From: Bacillus aquiflavi
GTDB lineage: Bacteria; Bacillota; Bacilli; Bacillales; Cytobacillaceae
Reading direction: 5' to 3'
Assembly: GCF_019915265.1 (NCBI RefSeq)
Contig: NZ_CP082780.1
Coordinates: 992,001 to 1,056,000 of the forward strand
DNA length: 64,000 bases
This document shows positions 49,490 through 58,026 of this stretch, one piece after another. The position numbers and the translations under genes were made by a program. Positions within the stretch are counted from its first letter, which is position 1, and every line of letters starts with the position of its first letter. Below the pieces are notes generated by a model, which did not search any database, was not told where the DNA came from, and worked only from the letters and a program-made list of their open reading frames with translations.

Positions 49490-50571
49490 TGCAAAAGGTC
49501 GGACTTGAGCAAATCAATACGGTCGAAAGAGATGCATATGGAAATGACAACAGTATCAAATATCACGTATATGCAGACGGCTTGATTGTAATGGAAGCCG
49601 ACAGATCTGGTAAAGTTCATTATGAAGTTGTTCCAGCAATCCCCGAAGAAATAAGGGATGGTGCCATTACTTCACCCGTTGATCGTGCATTTGAAGGTGT
49701 CATCGATGGAACGGGAAAAGTGCTTGGTGACACGATAGACGTTCTCGTTTCTCTATACAAATTTTCCGAGAAAAATTTACAACCGGGTAATATTAATTAT
49801 ATCGAAAAAGCCATCTTCGCTTATCAACTCATCATCCATGACCCAAAGAAAAAGCTAGGGGAAATGAAGGATAAAGTAATCAATTTCCCAAAATATATGT
49901 GGGAAGGGATGAAAAACGCCTGGAATCGAGATGTCATCAACGGAGATGCCCACAGCCGCGCTGAATTCTTCTCCTATGGTTTAACAACAATTGGGATTGG
50001 CGTAATCGGAGATAAAGGATTAAGTAGAGCAGGTCAGCTTGGAAATGCGGCAAAACTCGGTCATGTTGGAAAGATTGGAAATGTTGCAAATAAGATTCCG
50101 CCACCCATACCGATTACTAAAGGATTAACTCCCGCTTTTGCAACAGGCACGGTAAACACCATTCCATACAACGTCATGGATGACTTGTACAATCGAATCC
50201 ATCAGGCGAGTAAGGAAGCGTTTGGAGACAGTCGTGGTGGGAAAGTGTCGGTGGGTGTTGGGGGATTTAAAACTTTTAAAACTAATGAATTATTAGACCA
50301 ACACTACAAAAAACATGGTAATGAACTAAAAAATGCATTTAATAAGTATAACTATTCAATAGAAAACTATTTAAATGACGCCAATCATGTTATTCAAAAA
50401 GGAACTTATGTACCTGAATTAAATGGGTATGTTAAATTAGTTGGGGGAAAAGGTAGCGCTAAATATGCGTTTGTTGGTCTTGATAGAACCACAGAAGAAA
50501 TAACAACATTTCATCTAAAATCTGTTTCAGAGTTAATGAAAAAAGCCCCTAGTTTAAAACTAATGAAATAA
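49489..50571 (+). CDS. LXG toxin, linker and C-terminal toxin domain CT1 (second frame)
   Basis: 360 codons. Opens KVGLEQINTVERDAYGNDNS, the usual continuation of the LXG head, then the pre-toxin linker (about 130-255: YMWEGMKNAWNRDVINGDAH, GLTPAFATGTVNTIPYNVMD) ending in SRGGKVSV. The toxin domain CT1 is the last 105 or so residues: basic, with HYKKHGNELKNAFNKYNYSI and ELNGYVKLVGGKGSAKYAFV, then TTFHLKSVSELMKK. It may be a small ribonuclease (BECR-like), but I cannot confirm this. Translation could be coupled to the first frame through the TAGTG overlap. A candidate immunity gene follows after 13 bp. Confidence 0.8.
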   Translation: MQKVGLEQINTVERDAYGNDNSIKYHVYADGLIVMEADRSGKVHYEVVPAIPEEIRDGAITSPVDRAFEGVIDGTGKVLGDTIDVLVSLYKFSEKNLQPGNINYIEKAIFAYQLIIHDPKKKLGEMKDKVINFPKYMWEGMKNAWNRDVINGDAHSRAEFFSYGLTTIGIGVIGDKGLSRAGQLGNAAKLGHVGKIGNVANKIPPPIPITKGLTPAFATGTVNTIPYNVMDDLYNRIHQASKEAFGDSRGGKVSVGVGGFKTFKTNELLDQHYKKHGNELKNAFNKYNYSIENYLNDANHVIQKGTYVPELNGYVKLVGGKGSAKYAFVGLDRTTEEITTFHLKSVSELMKKAPSLKLMK

Positions 50572-50584
50572 AAGGAGAATTGAT

Positions 50585-50953
50585 ATGCCAATTATAAAAA
50601 AAATAAATTGGATTGATGAGCATGCCAAAGAAGCAGATGTAATAATTTCTGATGGAGAGTTTTCCTTGAAATGTTTTTCTTGTCCTTTTGAGTTAAAAGA
50701 GGGACAAGAATTTGAAGATTATATATACTGTTTGGATATTCAATATGTGTATGTAGTTGAATCTAATAAATATGTAATAAATCAAATTGACGAAGGTTAT
50801 GAGCATATTTTACAAGGGAAACTAATAGACATAGAAAAAAAAATTTTAAGGATTGGTAAATTACAGATTGATATATCTAATGGATATATACCTAAAGATA
50901 TACTTAAGAATCAATTTATTGAGGTAAAAGTATCTAGATTAGATTTGTATTAA
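50585..50953 (+). CDS. Candidate immunity protein for CT1
   Basis: 122 aa, acidic and beta-rich, soluble (SDGEFSLKCFSCPFELKEGQ, VYVVESNKYVINQIDEGYEH). AAAGGAG lies before the ATG, 13 bp after the toxin stop, the standard toxin-immunity arrangement. The AT-rich codon use differs from the LXG head, as usual for exchanged modules. I do not recognise the family; the role is inferred from position. Confidence 0.6.
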   Translation: MPIIKKINWIDEHAKEADVIISDGEFSLKCFSCPFELKEGQEFEDYIYCLDIQYVYVVESNKYVINQIDEGYEHILQGKLIDIEKKILRIGKLQIDISNGYIPKDILKNQFIEVKVSRLDLY

Positions 50954-51203
50954 TTGCTATTTATTAGATTCTGAAGGTAAACGAAGAACAAATAGATAAA
51001 AATGGCTAAAATAGAAAAGTGAGATTATTATTTTGATACGCTTATGTTCATTTATAAAATTATCGAATATTAACGACTACTTTAAAGGAATGGATATAAC
51101 CTCCAAATATATACCCAAATGAAGTCCTAAAGGTTATCCAAAAATGGATCGGGAAAGATGATCGGGCATGTGAAAGATAAACTTTTTTAAATATAATGAG
51201 GTT

Positions 51204-52613
51204 CATTAGCGTTGCATAAATAAGGACGGAATATTCTGTAAATAGACCAGTGTTATTTTTTGCTAAAAGAACAAGGGCTAAACAAAGGTGCTCTGTCCAT
51301 TCGGTAAAAATATACATTTAATGCTTAGGTGACAGCAACTGTGTATGTGTTTACGGACTTGCTCTATTGTCGAATTTGCGAATCCAAATGTAAGCAGGCT
51401 TCCAAAGTGCTGCCTTTAACCAACGACTAATCCGGAGTAGGGCTTTTTTGCTTTTCATCTCCAGTTGGATTAGAACATTTAGACAGTAGGCAATGAGTGC
51501 AAGATAAATTTGATTCTGAATCGCTGTTTCACCCATACCATAAAAGTGTTTGATCTTTACATGCTGTTTTAGCCATTTAAAAAACAGTTCAATCGCCCAA
51601 CGTTGACGATAAATTTCGCTGACTCCGTCAGGTTCTAAATCGAAGCGATTCGTTATTAACCTAAGAATGTTTCCTTTTGTGTCCTCAACTTCAAGGAGGC
51701 GGAAGACATTCTCTGTACGATTTTGAGTAGAGCCAATGTAAACCATTCTATCTGATAGAACAGTAGACTTTTCAGGAACCGAAAAGGATTCTACCTCACG
51801 AATGACGGCGTTTTTCTTTAATCTTGATACAAAGAAGTAGCCATCATCCATCATTCGATCGAACCGTTCGTAATCAACATATCCGCGGTCAAACACATAC
51901 ATGGCTTCCTTATCATCAACGAGAATTTCCAATTGATTTCTGTCATGTTCTTTGGCTGTTGTAATGACTGCTTTTTCAGGGTATACAGTATCATTATTCA
52001 TGAACACAAGTCGCAAATGCAGCTTGACACCAGCTTTTGTTTTGCGGAATTTTGCCCACTTATAATTCGTCAGGTTTAATGGAAGTGTACTGGAGTCGAT
52101 GATTTTTAATGGCATATGCTTTCCGTTTTTAAAGTGAATTTCTTTTATTTGGTGCACAAGCTCCAAAAATAATCGGGAAAGAATAGCTGGATTGACTTCA
52201 TTGTTTTTTCTTGATAATTGAGATTTACTGATTGATTCAAAACCTAAGGCTTTTTGAAGTGGATCATGAATCAGTGCGTCACTCATTTCTTCCAGACTCT
52301 CGAATCCTTGTAATTGAGCAAGCAACATAACATAAGCTTTATGTAGGCTACAGTTGTCAGTTTTTTCGTATAATGATCTTGCTTACTTTCTTCTACTTGT
52401 TCAAAAAAAAGTATTTTTGAGTTTATAGGTGTTATCCATTTACCAAATGATGATTTTAGTGTATTCTTGTCCATATCGGTTATCCTTTACTATTGGATTT
52501 GGACAGGGAATCACCTGTACTTCCATTGTAAAGGATTTTTTATTGCTTGAAAATTAATTACTAACTATTAGGAATCCTCATAACCTTCAATATTCATTAA
52601 TGCAACGCTAGTG
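51204..52613 (-). mobile_element. IS4-family insertion sequence with 9-bp target duplication
   Basis: 1410 bp. Ends: CATTAGCGTTGCATAAAT (left) and CACTAGCGTTGCATTAAT (right, reverse complement), 16 of 18 matching. Flanked by the exact direct repeat AATGAGGTT at 51195-51203 and 52614-52622. Contains one transposase gene (minus strand). Size and sequence resemble the IS4Bsu1 group of Bacillus. It lies between the first toxin-immunity pair and orphan cassette 2. Confidence 0.9.
51351..52474 (-). pseudogene. IS4-family transposase, frameshifted by a 5-bp duplication
   Basis: DDE transposase of about 374 codons. The start MDKNTLKSSFGKWITPINSK runs to LTTVAYIKLML, then the frame breaks. The plus strand there reads ACATAACATA (52325-52334); dropping one ACATA joins YIKLML to LAQLQGFESLEEMSDALIHD and the remaining frame. 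The IS4 signature Y-(2)-R-(3)-E-(6)-K is present in YRQRWAIELFFKWLK, as is the DxD-containing VFDRGYVDYERFD. The element is thus recent (clean target duplication) but now probably immobile unless supplied in trans. Confidence 0.88.
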
Positions 52614-52646
52614 AATGAGGTTTTTAGAAGGATCATTACATATCTT

Positions 52647-52673
52647 GCATAGTCCGTTTATTAGCGGGCTTTT
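52647..52673 (+). terminator. Terminator downstream of the IS4 insertion
   Basis: AGTCCG / CGGGCT stem (one wobble pair) followed by TTTTTTA; probably the terminator of the first toxin-immunity unit, displaced by the insertion. Confidence 0.6.
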
Positions 52674-52989
52674 TTATTTGAAATTGTGGATAATATTTCA
52701 ACAATAATAAAGATTGATTATGATAGAGAAAAACTATTAAAATCATACCAATCGGTAAATATTGGCATAAGGAACCAATAATAGTTTTTTAATAAAGATA
52801 CTTTTTTGAAGAGAATTGAATTTAAGTATGATGTAAAGATATAGTTATTTTGAATATTCTAAGGGCGAAAAGGGAAGATCATAAACAGCAAGGTAAATTT
52901 TTAAAGCACCTTTTGGTAGATATGATAGAAAGTGTTTGAAAAATAATTTGGTGATTTTTGTTTTTTTACAGGTACTAATTCAATGGTTA

Positions 52990-53045
52990 ATAAAAAGAGA
53001 GTCAGTAACGAGGTTAAAAGATCAAAGTGGTTTTTGACTCTCTTT
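52990..53045 (+). terminator. Terminator directly before orphan cassette 2
   Basis: AAAAAGAGAGTCA / TGACTCTCTTTTTT, 13-bp arms and a T tract, ending 15 bp before the cassette homology starts. It would block read-through into the orphan cassette. Confidence 0.75.
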
Positions 53046-53060
53046 TTTAATAATGTTTCT

Positions 53061-53897
53061 TTCCCAAAATATATGTGGGAAGGGATGAAAAACGCCTGGA
53101 ATCGAGATGTCATCAACGGAGATGCCCACAGCCGCGCTGAATTCTTCTCCTATGGTTTAACAACAATCGGAATTGGCATAATTGGAGATAAAGGATTAAG
53201 TAGAGCAGGTCAGCTTGGAAATGCAGCAAAACTCAGTAATATTGGAAAGATCGGAAATGTTGCAAATAAGATTCCGCCACCGATACCGATTAATAAAGGA
53301 TTAACTCCCGCTTTTGCAACAGGCACGGTAAACACCATTCCATACAACGTGATGGATGACTTGTACAATCGAATCCATCAAGCGAGTAAGGAAGCGTTTG
53401 GAGACAGTCGTGGTGGGAAAGTGTCGGTGGATGTGGATGTAATTGGTAAGGGAACGGGTAAAGGTTATACTGGTGGAAGAACTCAAGCGGAGTTAGATGC
53501 TTTATCATATGATTCGGCAAAGAAAGCAGTAACGAAGGGGTCTAAAAAAGAAGCAGTTATAGGTCTTGAGTTGGAGCAAAGGGGGGAATTTGGAAAACTT
53601 GAAAGAAGTTTGGATCCTAAGGCTGAATTTATAGATACTACTACTGGTAAAAAAATTGATGTAAAAAGCTTTGAATCTAATCCTATAGGAGCAGATGGAA
53701 AACCTATAACCTCACCAAGAAAAGGTGCATTTAAAGTAGAAAATGCGATGAAAAATATAATAAAAGAATTTGAAAAGAACGGTAATGATATAGTTGTAGT
53801 TGATAAAACTAATTTAAAATTAGAACATATTAAAGAACTTGAAGGAGCTATAAAACAATCAGGATTAGAAAATAAAATTATTTGGTGGCCGGAGTGA
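53061..53897 (+). pseudogene. Orphan LXG toxin cassette 2: linker plus CT2 nuclease-like domain
   Basis: Homology to the first toxin begins abruptly at 53061 (equal to 49885) and runs 370 bp with about 13 substitutions by my count, to SRGGKVSV. A different toxin domain of about 155 aa follows: GKGTGKGYTGGRTQAELDAL, then GLELEQRGEFGKLERSLDPK and EFIDTTTGKKIDVKSFESNP, whose E..D..(D)xK pattern suggests a PD-(D/E)XK nuclease. There is no LXG head, promoter or ribosome site; the frame is open from 52983, but that start lies inside a terminator hairpin. Best read as a silent reserve module. Confidence 0.75.
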
Positions 53898-53903
53898 TAT
53901 ATT

Positions 53904-54523
53904 ATGAAAAAAATTGACCAAAAAGAGCTCGATTTATTAATAAGCAACCATAATTTATATATGGATTCAGTAAAAATAAAAATGATAAAGAGGGAAAAAG
54001 GTTAATTTTAGATGAAATAGATTTCTCAAGTAATAATCTGTCACAGCTAAATTTTGTAGATGTATACATTACAGACTCAATTTTTTGTAATACTGTTTTT
54101 GAGAATACAAATTTTGGGGGAGCAAAATTATATGGTTGTGAATTTAATAATATAACATTTAAAAATGTAAACTTTGGAAAAGTAGAACTAGATGCTAGTA
54201 AAATAGTAAATTCGATATTTGATAATTGTACACTAATAAAAGTAAGTTCAAATGAAACCCTTTTTGGGAATTTGTGTTTTCAACATTGCAAATTAGATGA
54301 TGTATTTTCAAATAGTATAGTTAAAAATATACTGTTTGAAGAATGTGACTTTAATGGAATAGAATTTTGGGAGTGTATAATTAGTAGCCTTAAATTTAAA
54401 AAAAGTAAATTTAAGGTTACTGATATGAAAAAAAATATTAACAAGGGAACTTTAGAACGACCAGTAATTATAAATGGAGACGAGGCTATAAGCTTTTTTA
54501 AAGAGCGAAGCGAAATTCTTTAG
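53904..54523 (+). pseudogene. Pentapeptide-repeat-like immunity protein for CT2, frameshifted
   Basis: Starts ATG 53904, 6 bp after the toxin stop. The first frame (MKKIDQKELDLLISNHNLYM) ends at TAA 54003-54005. A second frame continues to 54523 with repeats of the A(D/N)LXX type: LDEIDFSSNNLSQLNFVDVY, FCNTVFENTNFGGAKLYGCE, FNNITFKNVNFGKVELDASK. Adding one A to the five-A run at 53978-53982 joins them (VKINDKEGKRLILDEIDF), about 207 codons. The quadrilateral beta-helix of such proteins can shield a nuclease target or bind the toxin. Role inferred from position. Confidence 0.7.
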
Positions 54524-54659
54524 AGGGCAAAGTGTAAAAACTAGCACATTATTTCAGACACCCTATTCCAAATTATCCTATACTGGATAGGCTACACTAA
54601 GTTGGACAGATAAAATAAGGGGCTGTAAACTTAGACTATTAAATAAGGAGCGTGCTATG

Positions 54660-54941
54660 ATGACACGTCAACGTCGAACTTTTACACCTGAATTTAAACT
54701 GCAATTAGTGAAGCTTTATGAAAATGGCAAATCTCGTGCTGATATTGCTAGAGAATACGATATTACACCGTCTGCTTTAGATCGTTGGATTAAAAACCAT
54801 CGTGAAACAGGCTCTTTTGCAGCAAAAGATAATCGTTCAGAAGAAGAAAATGAATTGATACGCCTCCGCAAAGAAAACCAACGTTTACTCATGGAGAACG
54901 ATATTTTAAAGCAAGCAGCGCTGATCATGGGACGAAAATAG
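54660..54941 (+). CDS. IS3-family OrfA (helix-turn-helix protein)
   Basis: 93 aa: MTRQRRTFTPEFKLQLVKLY, the helix-turn-helix KSRADIAREYDITPSALDRW and a leucine-zipper region LIRLRKENQRLLMENDILKQ. DNA-binding subunit of the transposase. The end, CGAAAATAG, offers an AAAA slip site for the usual -1 frameshift into orfB. Intact. Confidence 0.9.
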   Translation: MTRQRRTFTPEFKLQLVKLYENGKSRADIAREYDITPSALDRWIKNHRETGSFAAKDNRSEEENELIRLRKENQRLLMENDILKQAALIMGRK

Positions 54942-55789
54942 ATCTGATTCGAAATAACGCTCACAACTATTCGGTATCAGCAATGTGCGACGTCCTCGAT
55001 ATTCCAAAAAGCACGTATTACTATCACGCCGATCTAACAGGTAAACGTGCGCAGAAAGCCGAAGATAAAGAGCTTTCCAAAGAAATTGCTCTTATTTTTA
55101 AAGAAAGTCGTAACAACTATGGTACACGTAAAATAAAGAAAGAATTAGCGAAGTTACCAGAACCAAAGCATGTTTCACGTCGTCGAATTGGACGGTTAAT
55201 GAACGGAAATGGGACTTGTTTCAACCAACACAGTGGCGCAATTTAAACCACATCAGTCAACGTGTAATGAAGCGCCTGTAAAGAACGAATTGAAACGTCA
55301 ATTTAAGCAAGACGAATATTTAGCTGTTATTGTCAGCGATTTAACTTACATCCGTGTCGGAAAAAAGTGGCATTATGTATGCTTATTTTTCGACCTTTTC
55401 AATCGCGAAATCATTGGTCATAGCGCTGATGAAAATAAGACCGCGGACCTTGTATATCAAGCAATCGCAAGCATTCAACCGAATTTGAATGACGTCAAAA
55501 TGTTTCATACAGACCGTGGAAAAGAGTTTGATAATTTACTAATCTCAGAGGCACTAGAAACATTTGGAATTCAGAGATCGTTGAGCATGAAAGGGTGCCC
55601 TTATGATAATGCCGTGGCTGAAGCAATGTTTAAGGTATTTAAAACAGAATTCGCTAATGGAGCTCAATTCTTTTCTCTTGAACAGCTCGTTCTTGAACTT
55701 GATGATTATGTGCATTGGTTCAACAATATTCGAATTCATGAACACTAGGCTATTTAACACCTGTCGAATTTAAACAGCAGACCTTATAA
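54935..55789 (+). pseudogene. IS3-family OrfB transposase, two frameshifts
   Basis: rve-type DDE integrase entered by -1 frameshifting. Segment 1 (NAHNYSVSAMCDVLDIPKST, RNNYGTRKIKKELAKLPEPK) runs to about 55208. There an extra G (CGGAAATGGG in place of CGAAATGGG) shifts the frame; segment 2 has the catalytic VSDLTYIRVG, FHTDRGKEF and the Glu in YDNAVAEAMFKVFKTE. A missing base at about 55740 then stops it before GYLTPVEFKQQ. The element cannot move on its own. Confidence 0.85.
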
Positions 55790-55959
55790 TTTTTGTCCAG
55801 TTTAGTGTTCACATTCCATACGATGAATCTGACATAGTGTGCTGTTGATCACTTTATTTCCAATTTAAAAATAATAGGCGTATTATTCCGGTATGTTTTA
55901 CAGAAAAAATTCCTTAAAAAGGGAGTCCTAATACCGAAATCGGTTCTTTGAATCAAGAA

Positions 55960-56130
55960 TCATATCCTCGCTTTATATACTTCGACCAATCTCAGAGTAA
56001 ATGTTACATCATCCTCTAGTGTCACAAACCACTCATTATCATTCTTTTCAAAGCATAATTCGTCATAACTATGTTGAATGCGTATTTGGAAGTTCGTTCC
56101 CGTAAAATGTTTCGTATTCTTGCTGGCAAT
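55960..56130 (-). pseudogene. Coding remnant, possibly the end of a lost immunity or toxin gene
   Basis: About 56 codons without a stop, reading NFQIRIQHSYDELCFEKNDN, EWFVTLEDDVTFTLRLVEVY and KARI before TGA. Upstream in frame there are stops at once, and no start codon or ribosome site exists. The composition looks like protein, not noise. Orientation is opposite to the cassettes. Confidence 0.35.
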
Positions 56131-56199
56131 CTATATTTTCTAGTTTTGGCTATCTAGAAGAAAGGAATTATAAAATAAAAGATGGACATTCACCAAGCA

Positions 56200-56487
56200 T
56201 TTAATAAATAGTAATCCTAATTTTGCTTTTGAAACCATAAAAGTTAATTCAGAAATTATGTTGAAGCTAGGGGATTTTTGGCACCAACTGCTTTTTATTT
56301 TGTTTCCTCTTTTAAGGCAATTTTTATTTAATCCCGTTGCTACTGTAATCATCTCTGGCGGAGTACTGTTTAAAACATTATGTGGGACGATATCGTTCAT
56401 TGGATTAATGCTAGTGAACTTATTGTTTTATTTTATGAAAAAAAAAATGCCAAATATTCATAAGAAGCTTTTAAAAATTAAAATTTT
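56200..56487 (+). pseudogene. Membrane-protein remnant fused to cassette 3
   Basis: Open frame with no start before the ATG at 56258: SNPNFAFETIKVNSEIMLKL, then two hydrophobic helices (LLFILFPLLRQFLFNPVATV and LFKTLCGTISFIGLMLVNLL). It breaks exactly where the cassette 3 linker homology starts (56488). Probably the truncated end of an older gene. Identity unknown. Confidence 0.35.
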
Positions 56488-57324
56488 ATCGAAAAAGCCA
56501 TCTTCGCTTATCAACTCATCCATGACCCAAAGAAAAAGCTAGGGGAAATGAAAAATAAAGTAATCAATTTCCCAAAATATATGTGGGAAGGGATGAAAAA
56601 CGCCTGGAATCGAGATGTCTAACGGTGATGCCCACAGCCGTGCTGAATTCTTCTCCTATGGTTTAACAACAATTGGGATTGGCGTAATCGGAGATAAAGG
56701 ATTAAGCAGAGCAGATCAGCTTGGAAACGCTGCAAAACTCGGTCATGTTGGAAAGATTGGAAATGTTGCAAATAAGATTCCGCCACCGATACCGATTACT
56801 AAAGGATTAACTCCCGCTTTTGCTACAGGCACGGTAAACAACATTCCATACAACGTGATGGATGATTTGTACAATCGAATCCACCAGGCGAGTAAGGAAG
56901 CGTTTGGAGACAGTCGTGGTGGGAAAGTGTCTGTGGGGAGCGGGGGAACTAGTAAAACTAAAGGAAAGTTAGATACATCTTTGAAAGCTTTTCATGAGCT
57001 CACTCCAGATGAAAAAAACGTAGTCAATCAATTATTAGAACAAGGGAAAAATATTAAACTTATGCCCAAAAACCAAATATAGGTAAATCATTCGACTTTT
57101 TAGTTGATGAAAGACCTGCTGAATTGAAAACTCTTAATGGAAACAATATTAATACATTGATTACTAAGGTAAACAGGGCATTAAAACAACTGGATGGTTC
57201 AGGGGATATAATTTATGATATTTCCAAAGCTAACTTTACACAACAACAAATTGATGAGATAGTTGCAAGATTATCTGGAAAATATGAAAAAGATATATTA
57301 GATAGAATTATATTTATAAAATAA
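56488..57324 (+). pseudogene. Orphan LXG toxin cassette 3: linker plus CT3, two frameshifts
   Basis: Linker homology starts at 56488 (equal to 49801), about 84 bp further upstream than in cassette 2, and runs to about 56937. A 2-bp deletion (GATGTCTAACGG for GATGTCATCAACGG) breaks the frame at 56613-56624. CT3 then reads TKGKLDTSLKAFHELTPDEK, NVVNQLLEQGKNIKL; a 1-bp loss near 57063-57072 shifts it, after which KPNIGKSFDFLVDERPAELK and VNRALKQLDGSGDIIYDISK follow to 57324. FDFLVDxxPAELKTL resembles CdiA-type tRNA-nuclease domains with a D..ExK active site. No head, promoter or ribosome site: a decayed reserve module. Confidence 0.72.
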
Positions 57325-57339
57325 GAAAGAGGTAAAATT

Positions 57340-57588
57340 ATGAAGGTCAGATGTATTTGTGGGAATTTAATGGAGGATGAAAAGTTAGATACATGTAATG
57401 CGTATAGTATTTATTTAGATGAAGATTACGATACACTATTGGAAAAAGAGCCTAAAACAGTAGAGGAATTTGTTGATAATATGCCTTTATCAGGCTCTTT
57501 ATGGGAATGTAAACAATGTGGAAGATTACACTTTTTCAAAAAAGGAAAAATTGATGTATACAAATTGGAACAAGAAATACTTGATTAA
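57340..57588 (+). CDS. Candidate immunity protein for CT3
   Basis: 82 aa, acidic, with cysteines in VRCICGNLMEDEKLDTCNAY and LWECKQCGRLHFFKKGKI, likely one zinc site. ATG preceded by AAGAGG, 15 bp after the toxin remnant. Such small zinc-ribbon-like proteins accompany CdiA/LXG nucleases; the role is inferred from position. The frame is intact although its toxin is not. Confidence 0.6.
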   Translation: MKVRCICGNLMEDEKLDTCNAYSIYLDEDYDTLLEKEPKTVEEFVDNMPLSGSLWECKQCGRLHFFKKGKIDVYKLEQEILD

Positions 57589-57681
57589 TGATTGAGTTAT
57601 TAGTAATTGGTAAATTAAACAACAGTGAAAGTAAAAATCGTCTATTTAAGAGAAGGGCTTGACCAATAAGCCCCTAAAATA

Positions 57682-57728
57682 AAAGCAGGTGGAGCAAAAC
57701 AAAACATCGTTTTTCTCCACCTGCTTTT
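57682..57728 (+). terminator. Terminator ending the toxin island
   Basis: AAAAGCAGGTGGAG / CTCCACCTGCTTTT, 14-bp perfect stem, loop about 20 nt, then TATATTTTG. Confidence 0.85.
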
Positions 57729-57779
57729 ATATTTTGATCGTTTTCTTTAAAGTAACTGGCGGATACTAGCTACTTTAAA

Positions 57780-57950
57780 AAGAATTTTAGGTCATTGCCA
57801 AAATCCCGAACTCCACTTGCTCTTTATAAGGCTTCGTAAAAAAATCTGTGGAACGACCGATTGCCCTCGATGTGATCAAATACGCTTTCTACCTCAATTT
57901 TACATCGAGAGTAGAAACGGGTTTTGTCTCTTTACATTTTTAAAATTAAA
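57780..57950 (-). pseudogene. IS1182-family transposase C-terminal remnant
   Basis: The minus strand reads RDKTRFYSRCKIEVESVFDH, IEGNRSFHRFFYEAL, stop, then RASGVRDFGNDLK: the typical end of IS1182-type transposases (EVESVFGxIKxNRxFRRF). No start and at least one stop. Only about 170 bp survive, next to a palindrome that matches this family's terminal repeats. Confidence 0.6.
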
Positions 57951-57951
57951 T

Positions 57952-57998
57952 GGGGCGGTTCTCAAAAGTCATTGAAAAATGACTTTTGAGACAGCCCT
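57952..57998. repeat. IS1182-type terminal palindrome, second copy
   Basis: GGGGCGGTTCTCAAAAGTCA with its partner TGACTTTTGAGACAGCCCT. Same palindrome as at 21340-21385. Confidence 0.65.
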
Positions 57999-58026
57999 CG
58001 ACCTATGTCTGTACTACTAATGTTAC

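Larger units (their letters stand above)
54592..55810 (+). mobile_element. IS3-family insertion sequence, decayed
   Basis: About 1.2 kb. Ends ACACTAAGTTGGACAGATAA (left) and ACACTAAACTGGACAAAAAT (right, reverse complement), both continuing to ...AAGG. Carries orfA and an orfB broken twice. I could not find a matching short target duplication at the flanks, so the exact end bases are uncertain by a few nucleotides. Confidence 0.82.

Noticed and set aside
52983-53060. Start of a genuine new toxin gene at ATG 52983
   Set aside because: The upstream 78 bp form a terminator hairpin and encode nothing LXG-like; homology to the toxin starts only at 53061.
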